Positions 1-12,058 of a stretch of 16,681 bases of DNA are shown piece after piece. The DNA comes from Chloroflexota bacterium (lineage in GTDB: Bacteria; Chloroflexota; Chloroflexia; Thermomicrobiales; JADLAZ01). The position numbers were made by a program, and so were the translations under genes. The DNA lies in assembly GCA_020849725.1 (NCBI GenBank), contig JADLAZ010000202.1, positions 1 through 16,681 of the forward strand, read 5' to 3'. The notes under the pieces were generated by a model, which did no database searches, was not told where the DNA came from, and saw only the letters and a program-made list of their open reading frames with translations. Numbering within the stretch: position 1 is the first letter of the stretch; every line of letters starts with the position of its first letter.

Positions 1-46
1 AATGAGGGCGAAGCCATCGGCTCCGCCCATGCCAGGCCCACAAAAA

Positions 47-121
47 TGGAGCGGAAGACGAGATTCGAACTCGCGACCTTCTCCTTGGCAAGGAGACGCG
101 CTACCGCTGCGCCACTTCCGC
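47..121 (-). tRNA. tRNA-Gly (anticodon GCC)
   Basis: Read on the minus strand, the acceptor stem pairs GCGGAAG with CTTCCGC, followed by T and an encoded CCA end (plus-strand TGGA at 47-50). The anticodon arm is TCTCC-TTGCCAA-GGAGA, giving anticodon GCC for glycine codons GGC/GGU. The T-arm carries the GTTCGAATC signature and the D-arm has GCGC/GCGC pairing. The length is 75 nt with CCA. A near-consensus promoter lies just upstream (154-183). The cloverleaf was folded by eye, but all four arms are unambiguous. Confidence 0.97.
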
Positions 122-153
122 CCGCTGTGGGGCCGATCTTCGATTGTGGCGAA

Positions 154-183
154 ATGCTACCACCGGCCGGCGGCCGGTGTCAA
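154..183 (-). promoter_or_regulatory. promoter of tRNA-Gly, with a palindromic spacer
   Basis: On the minus strand a perfect -35 TTGACA (183-178) is followed by an 18-nt spacer and a -10 TAGCAT (159-154). The tRNA 5' end is 33 nt beyond the -10, so a short leader would be removed by RNase P. The spacer is almost entirely a perfect inverted repeat, CACCGGCC-GGC-GGCCGGTG (161-179), which overlaps the edge of the -35. It may be an operator or chance GC symmetry. Confidence 0.6.
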
Positions 184-222
184 GTAGACGAGGACCGCCG
201 TGACCCGCCTGCGGGGGTCGGC

Positions 223-250
223 TAGACGCCCGCTCGCACGGGAGTATACC
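223..250 (+). promoter_or_regulatory. candidate promoter of the biotin carboxylase gene
   Basis: TAGACG (223-228), a 16-nt spacer and TATACC (245-250) resemble a sigma-70 -35/-10 pair, each matching 4 of 6 consensus bases. Initiation would fall near 257, leaving a leader of about 35 nt before the GTG at 293, whose Shine-Dalgarno AGGAGG is well placed. If real, it excludes the in-frame starts at 200 and 251. The same -35 hexamer occurs in a candidate minus-strand promoter at 14611-14640. Confidence 0.35.
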
Positions 251-292
251 ATGGCGCGGTCGCGGCCGGCACGGCGGCAGGAGGAGAGCGCG

Positions 293-2016
<1,724 letters not shown>

Positions 2017-2020
<4 letters not shown>

Positions 2021-2037
2021 TCGCGCTACGCGATCAG
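2017..2037. terminator. bidirectional stem-loop containing both stop codons
   Basis: CTGATCGCG (2017-2025), loop CTA, and CGCGATCAG (2029-2037) form a perfect 9-bp hairpin. The TGA of the carboxylase (2018-2020) is in the left arm and the minus-strand TAG of the methyltransferase (2028-2026) is exactly the loop. No T-tract follows on either strand, so if it terminates it is not a textbook intrinsic terminator. Confidence 0.5.
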
Positions 2038-3132
2038 CCGGTAGAAGCGGAAGAAGACATGGTTGATCGGCAGGACTTCGACCGCCCGGAAACCGGCTGC
2101 CAGCGCGTAGTCACACAGCGTGTCGGCGCGCAGCACCGTGCCGGTGCCGACCGCCGGTGGATCGACCAGGCCGACCGGCAGGCAGTGGAGGATGCTCCAG
2201 CCGTACATCATCCACTCGACGTCGTTGCCGCTCGGTGTGAACGTGGCGCCGACGCGCTCGTCGGCGACCAGCACCGCGCCGCCCCCGGCCAGCAGCCCGC
2301 GCATTGCCCGCAGCACGCCGACCGGGTCTGACAGATCGTGGATGCACTCGAAGGCGGTCACCAGGTCGTAGCGGCCGGCTAGCCCCGGGTCGGCCGCGTC
2401 GCGCACGTGGAACTGGACGCGGTCAGCGACGCCGGCCGCCTGCCCATGCTCGCGCGCGGCGTGGATTGACGGCGCGTCCAGGTCCAGCCCATCGACCAGG
2501 ACGTTGGGGTAGCCGCGGGCGATGCCGATGCTGGACCAGCCGAAGCCGCAGCCGACATCAGCGACGCGCGCCGGCGGATCAGCCTGGAGCCGGGCGTGCA
2601 CGTCCGGCATCGTCGGCAGCCACTCCTGCGCCAGTTGGTGGAGGAACGCCGGTCGGTTGATCGCTGCCTGACCCTCGCGCAGATCCGCGCCGTAGTCGGC
2701 GAACGGAACACCATGGCCGGTCCGATATGCGTCCAGCAGCGCCGGCAAGGGCGAGACAGCGCCGGCCACCAGGCGTGCCAGAGGGGCGATGTAGTTCAAG
2801 CTGTCCTCGTGGACCAGCGGCTCGACGTGGCCCACCGGTAAGCGGAAGCGACGCTCGGTCGGGCCGGCGTTGGGATTGTCGACCTCGAGCAGCCCCATGA
2901 CGGTCTGCTGCTCCAGCCACTCGCGCACGTAGCGCTCGTGCGTGCCGGTGCGCTCCGCTAGCGCACCCGACGTCAGCAACTCGCCCGACATCAGTGCGCG
3001 GTAGAGGCCGAGCCGGTCACCGAGATACAGCGCGAACAGGTCGAACGCGCCGCGCGTCGATGCGATCACCCGCTCGACGAGCGCGTCGCGCTGCTGGGTC
3101 TGATCCGCCGTGAGCGTGGAACCAATCGTCAT
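2026..3132 (-). CDS. class I SAM-dependent methyltransferase with N-terminal winged-helix domain
   Basis: A 368-aa protein with two parts. Residues about 25-100 look like the winged-helix dimerisation domain of O-methyltransferase-like enzymes (DLFALYLGDRLGLYRAL, then TSGALAERTGTHERYVREWL). Residues about 170-300 form a Rossmann methyltransferase with SAM motif I VADVGCGFGWSS (190-201), the acidic motif II region DGLDLD (214-219), and motif IV/post-IV DLVTAFECIHDLSDP (256-270). The layout resembles mycobacterial Rv2258c-type methyltransferases; the acceptor is unknown and is probably a small molecule. The ATG at 3132 is preceded by GAGGAG 8 nt away; an upstream in-frame start at 3216 lacks this and adds 28 unlikely residues. 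It is divergent from the LuxR-type regulator across about 300 bp, which makes that regulator a plausible controller. Confidence 0.88.
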   Translation of the reverse strand: MTIGSTLTADQTQQRDALVERVIASTRGAFDLFALYLGDRLGLYRALMSGELLTSGALAERTGTHERYVREWLEQQTVMGLLEVDNPNAGPTERRFRLPVGHVEPLVHEDSLNYIAPLARLVAGAVSPLPALLDAYRTGHGVPFADYGADLREGQAAINRPAFLHQLAQEWLPTMPDVHARLQADPPARVADVGCGFGWSSIGIARGYPNVLVDGLDLDAPSIHAAREHGQAAGVADRVQFHVRDAADPGLAGRYDLVTAFECIHDLSDPVGVLRAMRGLLAGGGAVLVADERVGATFTPSGNDVEWMMYGWSILHCLPVGLVDPPAVGTGTVLRADTLCDYALAAGFRAVEVLPINHVFFRFYRLIA

Positions 3133-3212
3133 GTCACTCTCTCCTCGGGGCAGCCGGTGGAAACTGGCCGCCACGCGCGTTTCCTGGCCAGCAATGACGG
3201 CACGCAGCGCCA

Positions 3213-3234
3213 CCACCCAGGCGCGCCTGGGTGG
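3213..3234. repeat. 22-bp perfect palindrome in the divergent intergenic region
   Basis: The arms CCACCCAGGCG and CGCCTGGGTGG meet without a loop, and after one mismatch three more base pairs extend the symmetry to 3209-3238. It lies about 80 bp upstream of the methyltransferase start and about 200 bp upstream of the regulator start. It could be an operator for a dimeric regulator or a hairpin in the methyltransferase 5' leader. The rest of the 3133-3435 gap holds an AT-rich promoter-like block near 3311-3322 and no other gene. Confidence 0.6.
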
Positions 3235-3293
3235 CGGCCATGCTCGGCCGGCGCTCGATCGCCACGGCGGAGCCGCCGGGACCGCCGTCCCCG

Positions 3294-3322
3294 TTGTGGC
3301 TGCTCACATCGTTTACTATAGA
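3294..3322. promoter_or_regulatory. candidate overlapping divergent promoters
   Basis: An isolated AT-rich stretch (3311-3322) in very GC-rich DNA. On the minus strand TATAGT (3320-3315) matches the -10 consensus at 5 of 6 bases and would serve the methyltransferase, though I see no good -35. On the plus strand TTGTGG (3294-3299), a 17-nt spacer and TATAGA (3317-3322) could serve the regulator. The two -10 elements overlap, so both genes could be controlled together. Confidence 0.35.
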
Positions 3323-3435
3323 GTGATTGGCCACCACGCCCGATCGGACAGTCCCGCCCTGGTCTGGTTGGACACGAGTGTCTTGGGCCAGTGGACCGAT
3401 GCGAACGGCAAGCGCTCGACCAGGAGGTCGCGACG

Positions 3436-6261
3436 ATGACGTCAGGCTCGATCGGCGCCACCCCCTTGTTGGCCGGCCGCGACGGTGCGATCGCCCGGCT
3501 GCGGCCGGCGCTCGATCGCCTCGCCGCCGGCCAGGGCGCCCTGGTGCTGATCGCTGGCGAGGCCGGCGTCGGCAAGACGACGCTGGCCGAGGTGGGGCTG
3601 GCCGGCGCGCGGGTGAGCGGGGCGATCACTGCTACCGGGCGCTGCTACGAGCAGGGCGTCGCGCCGCCTTTTGCACCCTGGACCGATCTGCTGGCGACGC
3701 TCGCGACGAGCGATGCCCTGGCTGTGGCCAGCCTGCCGCCGCCGTTCGGCGCCGGCACGGCGGCGCAGACGACCTATCAACTCCTGCAAGCGGTCGTGGC
3801 CGGGCTGCGGGCGGCCGCCGTCACGCGCCCACTGGCGCTGTTGCTCGACGACCTGCAGTGGGCCGAGCAAGAAGCGCTCGACCTGCTGGACCTCCTGACG
3901 CGCCAACTCGACGACACGGCGCTGCTGGTGCTGGCCACTTACCGGCCCGAGGATGCCCGGCCGGGCCAGCCGCTGCACAGGCTGCTGGGGCCGCTGCAAC
4001 GCAACCGGCGCGTGCTGTCGCTGGCGCTGGACCCGCTGACCGCGCCCGACATCGGTTGGCTGGCCGAGGCGCGACTGGGTCCGTGCTCGGCCGACCTGAC
4101 GGCTTACCTGCTGGCGCGCACTGAGGGCAATCCGCTCTTCCTGATGACGCTGCTGGAGGAGTTGGCTGGCCAGCAGCGGCTGCCGCGCGGTGACGACGGC
4201 CGCTGGCAGGCGCCGGTGGATACACTGAGTCCACCTGCGTTGCTGCGCGTCGTCACTGAGCAGCGGGTCGCGCGCCTGGGCGGCGAGGCAGTCGCGCTGC
4301 TCGATGTCGCCGCCGTGGCCGGCATGGAGTGGGACCTGGCGACGGTCGAGACTGTCCTCGGCTGGCTAGAGGAGCCACTGCTGCGGGCGCTGGATGACAT
4401 CGTCGCCACAGGTGTCATCGAGCCGGCGCCGAGCGCGGCCGAGCGGTACCGATTCCACCACAGTTTGGTGCGCGATGTCCTCTACGAGCGGCAACTGGCG
4501 CGTCGCCGCCGTCACCTGCATCAGCGCATCGGCCGAGCGCTGGAGGCGACGCTGGCGGCCAGCCAGTCGAGCGCCGAGGTCGTGGCAGCGCTGACCTATC
4601 ATGCCGCCGCAGCCGAGGACTGGCCGCGCCTGGCACGGTATGCTCTGGCGGCCGGCGATATCGCCCGCGACCGCATGGCCAGTCACACGGCAGCGCTGCG
4701 CTATGGGCAGGCGCTGGACGCCGCTGAGCGCATCCCCGCTGCCGATCGGCCAATCGCGCCGGCGCAGGCGGCCGAGCGCCTCGGCCATGCACTTCTGCTG
4801 CTAACCCAGCACCAGGCGGCCAACGCCGCCTTTGGCCGCATGGCTGGGGCGGCGCGCGATGCTGGCGACGCCGACGCCGAGACCCGCGCGCTGTGCTGGC
4901 AGAGCTGGATCGCGCGGCGCGCGTATCGGTTGCCGGCAGCACGGGCGTTGGCCACGACGGCGCTGACACGCGCGCAGGCGGCCGGCAGCTCCTCTCTGCT
5001 GGCCCACGCCCACTGGAACCTGGGCCACCTGGAGAAGCTCGCGGGTGACCCGCCAGCGGCCATGCGCCACCTGACCGAGGCGGAGCGGGCAGCGCGCGCC
5101 GACGGGGCGACGGATGTGCTTGGCTGGTGCTTGCAGAGCCTGGCGCAGATCGCCATCTGGCGTGGCGACTACCTGCTGGCCGAGGCCCAGGCGACCGAGG
5201 CGCTGACGCTGGCGCGCGCCGGGCACGATGCCTTGACTGTCGGCGGCGCGGCCTGGGTGCTCGGCATCGCCCTGGGCGAGCGCGGGCACTACGGTGCGGC
5301 TCTGCGCCGGCTGCATGACGGGTTGGCCCAAGCCGGCGAGTCGGGCGAGCGTCACTATCAGGCCCGGCTGCTCAACACGGTCGGCTGGCTGCACGCCGAG
5401 ATCGGTGACTTCGCGATCGCCCGCGAGTGGGACGAGCGCTCGCTGGCGTCGGCCCGTCACGACGCGGGCGACACCGTGACCGAGGCCGAGCGCTACGCGC
5501 TGTTGAACCTGACGATCGATGCGCTCGGCCTGGGCGACGTGGCCGCGGCCGAGACGCATGCCGCGACTTTTGCCCGCCTGCTGGACGATAGCGAGTATGC
5601 CCGCCTGCGCTACCTCAATCGCTTCCAGTTGGTGCAGGGCGAGCTGGCGCTGGCGCGGGGCGACGGCACGGCGGCAGTGCGCGCGGCCGAGGAGGCGGCG
5701 CGGCTGGCACAGAGCACGGGCGTGCGCAAGAACCTGGCCCGGGGCTGGCTGCTGGCCGGCCAGGCGCTGCTGGCGCTCGACCGGCCGCGCGAGGCCGCCG
5801 AGCGTCTGCGCCGCGCAGTCGCGCTGGCCGATGAGCTGACGCACGGCGCGCTGCGCTGGCAGGCGCGGCACTGGCTCGGCCAGGCCGAAACGGCCCAGCA
5901 TCGGCCGCGCGAGGCAGCGGTGGCTCGGGTCGCGGCACTGGCGCACGTCGACGCCGTCGCGGCAGTCCTGCCGACGGCTGAGATGCAGGCGGCGTTCGCC
6001 GCCTGGGCACCGGTGCAAGCGGTGCGCGCCGCCGGCGGCGCATCACCGCCGCCGGCCGCCGACTACCCGGCCGGTCTGAGCGCCCGCGAGGTCGAGGTAC
6101 TGCGGCTGGTCGCCCAGGGCGAAACGAACCAGGCCATCGCCGATGCGCTCAGCATCAGCATCAAGACCGTCAACACGCACATGACCAGCATCTTCAACAA
6201 GACCGGCAGCGCCAACCGCGCCGCCGCGACGAGCTTCGCGCTGCGGCACGGCCTGGCGTAG
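3436..6261 (+). CDS. large ATP-binding LuxR-family transcriptional regulator (LAL/MalT-like)
   Basis: A 941-aa cytosolic regulator in three parts. The N-terminal AAA-type ATPase has Walker A GEAGVGKT (41-48) and Walker B LLLDDLQWAE (135-144). A long alpha-helical middle section (about 380-850) with Ala/Leu-rich repeats fits TPR-like sensor repeats. The C-terminal LuxR helix-turn-helix (about 881-941) runs from LSAREVEVLRLVAQG through ETNQAIADALSISIKTVNTH. Members of this class usually couple ATP and ligand binding to oligomerisation and gene activation; the ligand here is unknown. The ATG at 3436 has AGGAGGT 7 nt upstream and is preferred over the in-frame GTG at 3391. Its divergent methyltransferase neighbour is a natural candidate target, which is inference. 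No response-regulator receiver domain is present, so it is not a two-component partner. Confidence 0.92.
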   Translation: MTSGSIGATPLLAGRDGAIARLRPALDRLAAGQGALVLIAGEAGVGKTTLAEVGLAGARVSGAITATGRCYEQGVAPPFAPWTDLLATLATSDALAVASLPPPFGAGTAAQTTYQLLQAVVAGLRAAAVTRPLALLLDDLQWAEQEALDLLDLLTRQLDDTALLVLATYRPEDARPGQPLHRLLGPLQRNRRVLSLALDPLTAPDIGWLAEARLGPCSADLTAYLLARTEGNPLFLMTLLEELAGQQRLPRGDDGRWQAPVDTLSPPALLRVVTEQRVARLGGEAVALLDVAAVAGMEWDLATVETVLGWLEEPLLRALDDIVATGVIEPAPSAAERYRFHHSLVRDVLYERQLARRRRHLHQRIGRALEATLAASQSSAEVVAALTYHAAAAEDWPRLARYALAAGDIARDRMASHTAALRYGQALDAAERIPAADRPIAPAQAAERLGHALLLLTQHQAANAAFGRMAGAARDAGDADAETRALCWQSWIARRAYRLPAARALATTALTRAQAAGSSSLLAHAHWNLGHLEKLAGDPPAAMRHLTEAERAARADGATDVLGWCLQSLAQIAIWRGDYLLAEAQATEALTLARAGHDALTVGGAAWVLGIALGERGHYGAALRRLHDGLAQAGESGERHYQARLLNTVGWLHAEIGDFAIAREWDERSLASARHDAGDTVTEAERYALLNLTIDALGLGDVAAAETHAATFARLLDDSEYARLRYLNRFQLVQGELALARGDGTAAVRAAEEAARLAQSTGVRKNLARGWLLAGQALLALDRPREAAERLRRAVALADELTHGALRWQARHWLGQAETAQHRPREAAVARVAALAHVDAVAAVLPTAEMQAAFAAWAPVQAVRAAGGASPPPAADYPAGLSAREVEVLRLVAQGETNQAIADALSISIKTVNTHMTSIFNKTGSANRAAATSFALRHGLA

Positions 6262-6516
6262 CGGTCCTGCCCTTGGCGAGCTGTGGTGTCAGCCAGGAAT
6301 CCATCCCAGCCTGCGGCCGATCGCAGCCCATGGACGCGAGGTGGAATGTCCCCCGCCCCCGTCCGCCCCGACAGCGGGGACGAGAAGGCTAGTGCCGACA
6401 TCTGGCTGTAACCGCACAGGCCCAGGTCGGGCGGGTGGGGATGGTGCTCCTCGTGCGCCGATCTGGCCCTATACCGAAGCGCGCATGGGAATAGCATACT
6501 TCGTATTGCGTAGCGT
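6262..6516. other. intergenic region after the LuxR-type regulator
   Basis: I see no credible gene here. About 40 nt after the stop is a possible two-step hairpin: outer TCCAT (6300-6304) with ATGGA (6330-6334), and inner CTGCG (6311-6315) with CGCAG (6322-6326). A small dyad ATAC-TTC-GTAT lies near 6497-6507. The region ends at the 24-bp palindrome described separately. The hairpin may terminate the regulator transcript, but it has no T-tract. Confidence 0.35.
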
Positions 6517-6540
6517 AGGGGCGGTTCGCGAACCGCCCCT
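6517..6540. repeat. 24-bp perfect palindrome, possible dispersed REP-like element
   Basis: AGGGGCGGTTCG and CGAACCGCCCCT form a loop-less perfect palindrome between two convergent genes, 33 bp from the aldo/keto reductase stop. Intergenic palindromes of the GTAGGGGC... type are, from memory, repeated many times in Chloroflexota and cyanobacterial genomes. Only one copy is in this window, so its repeat status is inference. It could also act as a bidirectional transcription barrier. Confidence 0.6.
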
Positions 6541-6573
6541 GCGGTGGCCTGGGCATCCCGTCTGGACTTCGGC

Positions 6574-8381
<1,808 letters not shown>

Positions 8382-8473
8382 CAGCCCATCACCTCCTTCA
8401 TCGTTGCGTGTCGCTCCGCAGCGTTGGCGACCATTTCCTTTGCCCCCATGACCGCCGACCATGTGAGGGAGGC

Positions 8474-9631
<1,158 letters not shown>

Positions 9632-9803
9632 GTCAGGTTCTCCTCTCAGTGGGGCTGGCTACTCGGGAGGGCTGGCGCGATCTTCCCTCCTGTGGAGAAG
9701 TATGAGGAGCGCGAGCGTGGCGCAGTGACACGATCCTCCGGCATCGTTGTACTATCCTGTAACATGTGGCGATGGCGATGCAGGGACGAGGAGAGGGGCT
9801 TCC
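9632..9803. promoter_or_regulatory. divergent control region between regulator and reductase operon
   Basis: This 172-bp gap must hold the promoters for both the minus-strand operon and the plus-strand AraC-family gene. It has an AT-richer patch (9745-9765) with TACTAT and GTTGTAC/GTTACAG-like half-sites, framed by CATCG (9742-9746) and CGATG (9770-9774). A weak minus-strand -10, CATACT, lies at 9704-9699. These are candidate regulator sites; I see no clean consensus promoter. Confidence 0.4.
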
Positions 9804-10748
9804 ATGGCTTCGACAAGCCGCCGGCCGGTACTGGCCGAGGCGCACGGCGCGCGCGCTGGCCATGACGAGTTGGTCGAGCGCATCGCGCGGGCCGTCCGCG
9901 ACGACGGGACGGCCACCCCGCTGGACGGGCTGAAGCTGCACCGCGCCGCCGCGCCCACCGAACTGGGGCACGGCGTGACCTCTCCGGTCTTCTGCGTGAT
10001 CGCCCAGGGCAGCAAGGAGGTCCTGCTCGGCGAGCGCCGCTACCGCTACGACCCCGACCATTACCTCATCGCCACCGCGGCGCTGCCCATCGCCGGCCGG
10101 ATCACCGAGGCGTCGCCGGAACGCCCCTACCTGGGCCTCGTCCTCCGGCTCGACCCCGCTCTCGTCAGCTCGGTCATGGTCGAGGCCGGCCACCCCCCGC
10201 GGGGCCAGGCCGCCGTGCCGGCCATCGACGTGAGTCCGCTGAACGCGGGCCTGCTGGACGCCGTGCTGCGGCTGGTCCGGCTCCTGGACGCTCCGGCCGA
10301 CGCGCCCTTCCTGGCACCGCTGATCACGCGGGAAATCGTCTACCGGCTGCTGCGGGGCGAGCAGGGCGATCGGCTCGGACAGGTCGCGGTGCTGGGGGGC
10401 GCCGCCCACCGCATCGCCGAGGCTGTCGCGCGGCTGCGGCACGACTTCGACCGGCCGCTGCAAATCGAGGCGCTGGCGCGCGAGTTGGGGATGAGCGTGT
10501 CGAGCTTTCACCAGCACTTCAAGGCGGTCACGGCGCTGAGTCCGCTGCAGTACCAGAAGCAGCTGCGCCTTCAGGAGGCCCGCCGGCTGATGCTCGGCGA
10601 GCAGCTCGACGCGGCCGACGCCGGCTACCGCGTGGGCTACGATAGCGCCTCGCAGTTCAGTCGGGAGTACAAGCGGCTCTTCGGCGCGCCGCCGCTGCGC
10701 GACGTGGGACGGCTGCGGGACGCCGCCTGGGAGAGCACCGCCGTATGA
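9804..10748 (+). CDS. AraC-family transcriptional regulator with AraC_N domain (YqhC-like)
   Basis: A 314-aa regulator. Residues about 35-185 match the AraC_N sensor type (LDGLKLHRAAAPTE, PVFCVIAQGSKEVLLGE, YLIATAALPIAGRI). The C-terminal 215-300 contains the double helix-turn-helix (IEALARELGMSVSSFHQHFKA and then DAGYRVGYDSASQFSREYKRLFG). In E. coli the same architecture is found in YqhC, which activates yqhD and dkgA in response to aldehydes. Here the gene is divergent from an operon holding a DkgA-like enzyme, so control of that operon is a strong inference. The ATG at 9804 is preceded by GAGGAGAGGGG; an in-frame TTG at 9747 lies in the AT-rich control patch and is less likely. A stem-loop follows the stop. 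Confidence 0.92.
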   Translation: MASTSRRPVLAEAHGARAGHDELVERIARAVRDDGTATPLDGLKLHRAAAPTELGHGVTSPVFCVIAQGSKEVLLGERRYRYDPDHYLIATAALPIAGRITEASPERPYLGLVLRLDPALVSSVMVEAGHPPRGQAAVPAIDVSPLNAGLLDAVLRLVRLLDAPADAPFLAPLITREIVYRLLRGEQGDRLGQVAVLGGAAHRIAEAVARLRHDFDRPLQIEALARELGMSVSSFHQHFKAVTALSPLQYQKQLRLQEARRLMLGEQLDAADAGYRVGYDSASQFSREYKRLFGAPPLRDVGRLRDAAWESTAV

Positions 10749-10762
10749 GCCGAGCGGGAGCC

Positions 10763-10783
10763 GGGCTGGGTCGCTCCCAGCCC
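10763..10783 (+). terminator. stem-loop after the AraC-family gene
   Basis: GGGCTGGG (10763-10770), loop TCGCT, and CCCAGCCC (10776-10783) give a perfect 8-bp GC-rich hairpin 14 nt after the stop codon. No T-tract follows (CACATCT). It is a likely terminator, or a transcript-stabilising hairpin, separating the regulator from the next plus-strand gene. Confidence 0.6.
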
Positions 10784-10969
10784 CACATCTAGCCACCCTC
10801 ACCTGTCGGCGCTGACGCGCGGTCAGTCGTTCGCCCGATACCGACGGCGCCGGCCGCCCTGCGTGTGGCCGGGTCAGAATCGGAGTTTCTCCCGATGTGA
10901 CCCCTGCCCGTGGTCGCTACAGTGGCGTCAGTTCGGACGCACGCCAGGCACCACGAGGAGGGGACATCA

Positions 10970-11392
10970 ATGGCGACTTCACGCGAGACCGTCGAGCAGT
11001 TTGTCACGGCGCTGGCCGCCCGCGACTTGCCGGCGGCGATGCGGCTGTACGCGCCGGCGGCGACCTGGGAGGTTCACACGCCCGGCACCGACGGCTTCCG
11101 GGACGGCCCCGGCGAGATCGCCGACCTGATGGACCCGTGGTTCACCGGACGGGATGGCTTCACGGTCGCGCGGCACCGCGCGATCGGCGATGGGCCGGTG
11201 GTGGCGCTGCAGTGGGAGCTGCACTGGCGCGACGCGCAGGATGGCGCGCCGTGCGTCTCGCACCAGAGCCATGTCTTCGAGGTCGTGGGCGGCCTGATTG
11301 AGCGCCACTGGCTCTACTGCTCGGGGGTGCGGGTCTACGACCTGCCGGCTGAGGGCGAGGATGCCGACGTGGCGACGGCGGCTCCGGCCTGA
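10970..11392 (+). CDS. SnoaL/NTF2-fold protein (nuclear transport factor 2-like)
   Basis: A 140-aa single-domain protein with the SnoaL/NTF2-like pattern: an N-terminal helix VEQFVTALAARDLPAAMRLYAP, a strand with ATWEVH, the DGFRDGPGEIADLMDPWF region, and a C-terminal sheet with VVALQWELHWRD and HVFEVVGGLIERHWLYC. The fold makes a cone-shaped pocket used by small-molecule isomerases, hydrolases and binding proteins; no specific activity can be assigned. The ATG at 10970 follows GAGGAGGGG; the in-frame GTG at 10910 has no such site. The 10784-10969 gap contains a weak promoter-like pair (GTGACC near 10897, TACAGT at 10918-10923). It is the first of four plus-strand genes. Confidence 0.82.
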   Translation: MATSRETVEQFVTALAARDLPAAMRLYAPAATWEVHTPGTDGFRDGPGEIADLMDPWFTGRDGFTVARHRAIGDGPVVALQWELHWRDAQDGAPCVSHQSHVFEVVGGLIERHWLYCSGVRVYDLPAEGEDADVATAAPA

Positions 11393-11445
11393 GCGGCGCA
11401 AGGACGCCAAAGACGCCAACACCGCCACTCCTGGAGGAGATCACC

Positions 11446-11523
11446 GTGGACGACCGCGCCGCGTCGCGTGGGCCGCCGGGGATGTGCGCCCCGCGACCAG
11501 ACCGCCAGACGCGCCAACGATGA
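11446..11523 (+). CDS. possible 25-codon ORF in the intergenic region
   Basis: A GTG at 11446 sits 6 nt after GGAGGAGA and opens 25 codons (VDDRAASRGPPGMC...) ending at TGA 11521-11523. The peptide is Arg/Pro-rich and unrecognised. It may be a leader peptide or chance. The surrounding 11393-11571 gap also contains a GACGCCAA direct repeat (near 11403 and 11412) and an AT-richer patch (11526-11540) that may hold the promoter of the next gene. Confidence 0.2.
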   Translation: MDDRAASRGPPGMCAPRPDRQTRQR

Positions 11524-11571
11524 GAACGCATCTTTATTGAGGCGACAGGGTTTACCCAGGAGGAGAGTGCC

Positions 11572-11970
11572 ATGACCCGCCAGCAAGTGTACGCCGAGAT
11601 CGAGTCGATGTTCGGTCTGGTGCCGAGCATGTTCAAGGAAGTGCCCGACAACACGTTGGAGCTGGAGTGGCGGCTGTTCAAGGCTGTCCAGTTCGACCCG
11701 GGCCCGATCCCCAACAAGTACCGCGAGCTGATCGGCGTGGCAATCGCGGCGTCAACGAAGTGCCGCTACTGCCAGGTGTTCCACACCGAGGTCGCCAAGC
11801 TCAACGGCGCGACTCAGGCGGAGATTGAGGACGCGGTGCACTACGCCAAGTCGAGCGCTGGCTGGAGCACCTACATCAATGGTCTGCAGATCGACTTCGA
11901 CACCTTCCGCGACGAGGTGCTGCAGGCGTGCGACCATGTGCGCTCGGCCGCGGCTGCGGCCGCCGACTGA
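11572..11970 (+). CDS. carboxymuconolactone decarboxylase / AhpD-like alkylhydroperoxidase family protein
   Basis: A 132-aa protein of the AhpD-like fold. The redox motif is KCRYCQVFHTEVA with C64-x-x-C67 and H71, the arrangement used by AhpD for peroxide reduction. The flanking helices are typical (NKYRELIGVAIAASTKC, then GATQAEIEDAVHYA). It probably oligomerises and reduces peroxides or acts as a thiol-disulfide partner; a lactone decarboxylase role is less likely because the CxxC motif is present. The ATG at 11572 follows AGGAGGAGAG. The gene is 88 bp upstream of a methyltransferase on the same strand. The C-terminus is an Ala-rich tail. The physiological reductant is unknown. Confidence 0.88.
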   Translation: MTRQQVYAEIESMFGLVPSMFKEVPDNTLELEWRLFKAVQFDPGPIPNKYRELIGVAIAASTKCRYCQVFHTEVAKLNGATQAEIEDAVHYAKSSAGWSTYINGLQIDFDTFRDEVLQACDHVRSAAAAAAD

Positions 11971-12058
11971 GCGACGACCCGGGGTGTGTCGGCCGCACCG
12001 GCTGGCGCACCCCAACCAGGCCGCCAGCGACGGCGGGCACCCCGAGCGAGCAGCGACC

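Noticed and set aside
200..292. N-terminal extension of the biotin carboxylase from GTG 200 or ATG 251
   Set aside because: The extra residues are Arg-rich and not family-like, no ribosome-binding site precedes those starts, and a promoter-like pair lies at 223-250.
4801..6018. 405-codon minus-strand open frame
   Set aside because: Antisense shadow of the LuxR-type regulator caused by GC-rich codon bias.
6262..6497. minus-strand frame before the aldo/keto reductase terminator region
   Set aside because: No start with a ribosome-binding site, odd composition, and overlap with the end of the LuxR-type regulator.
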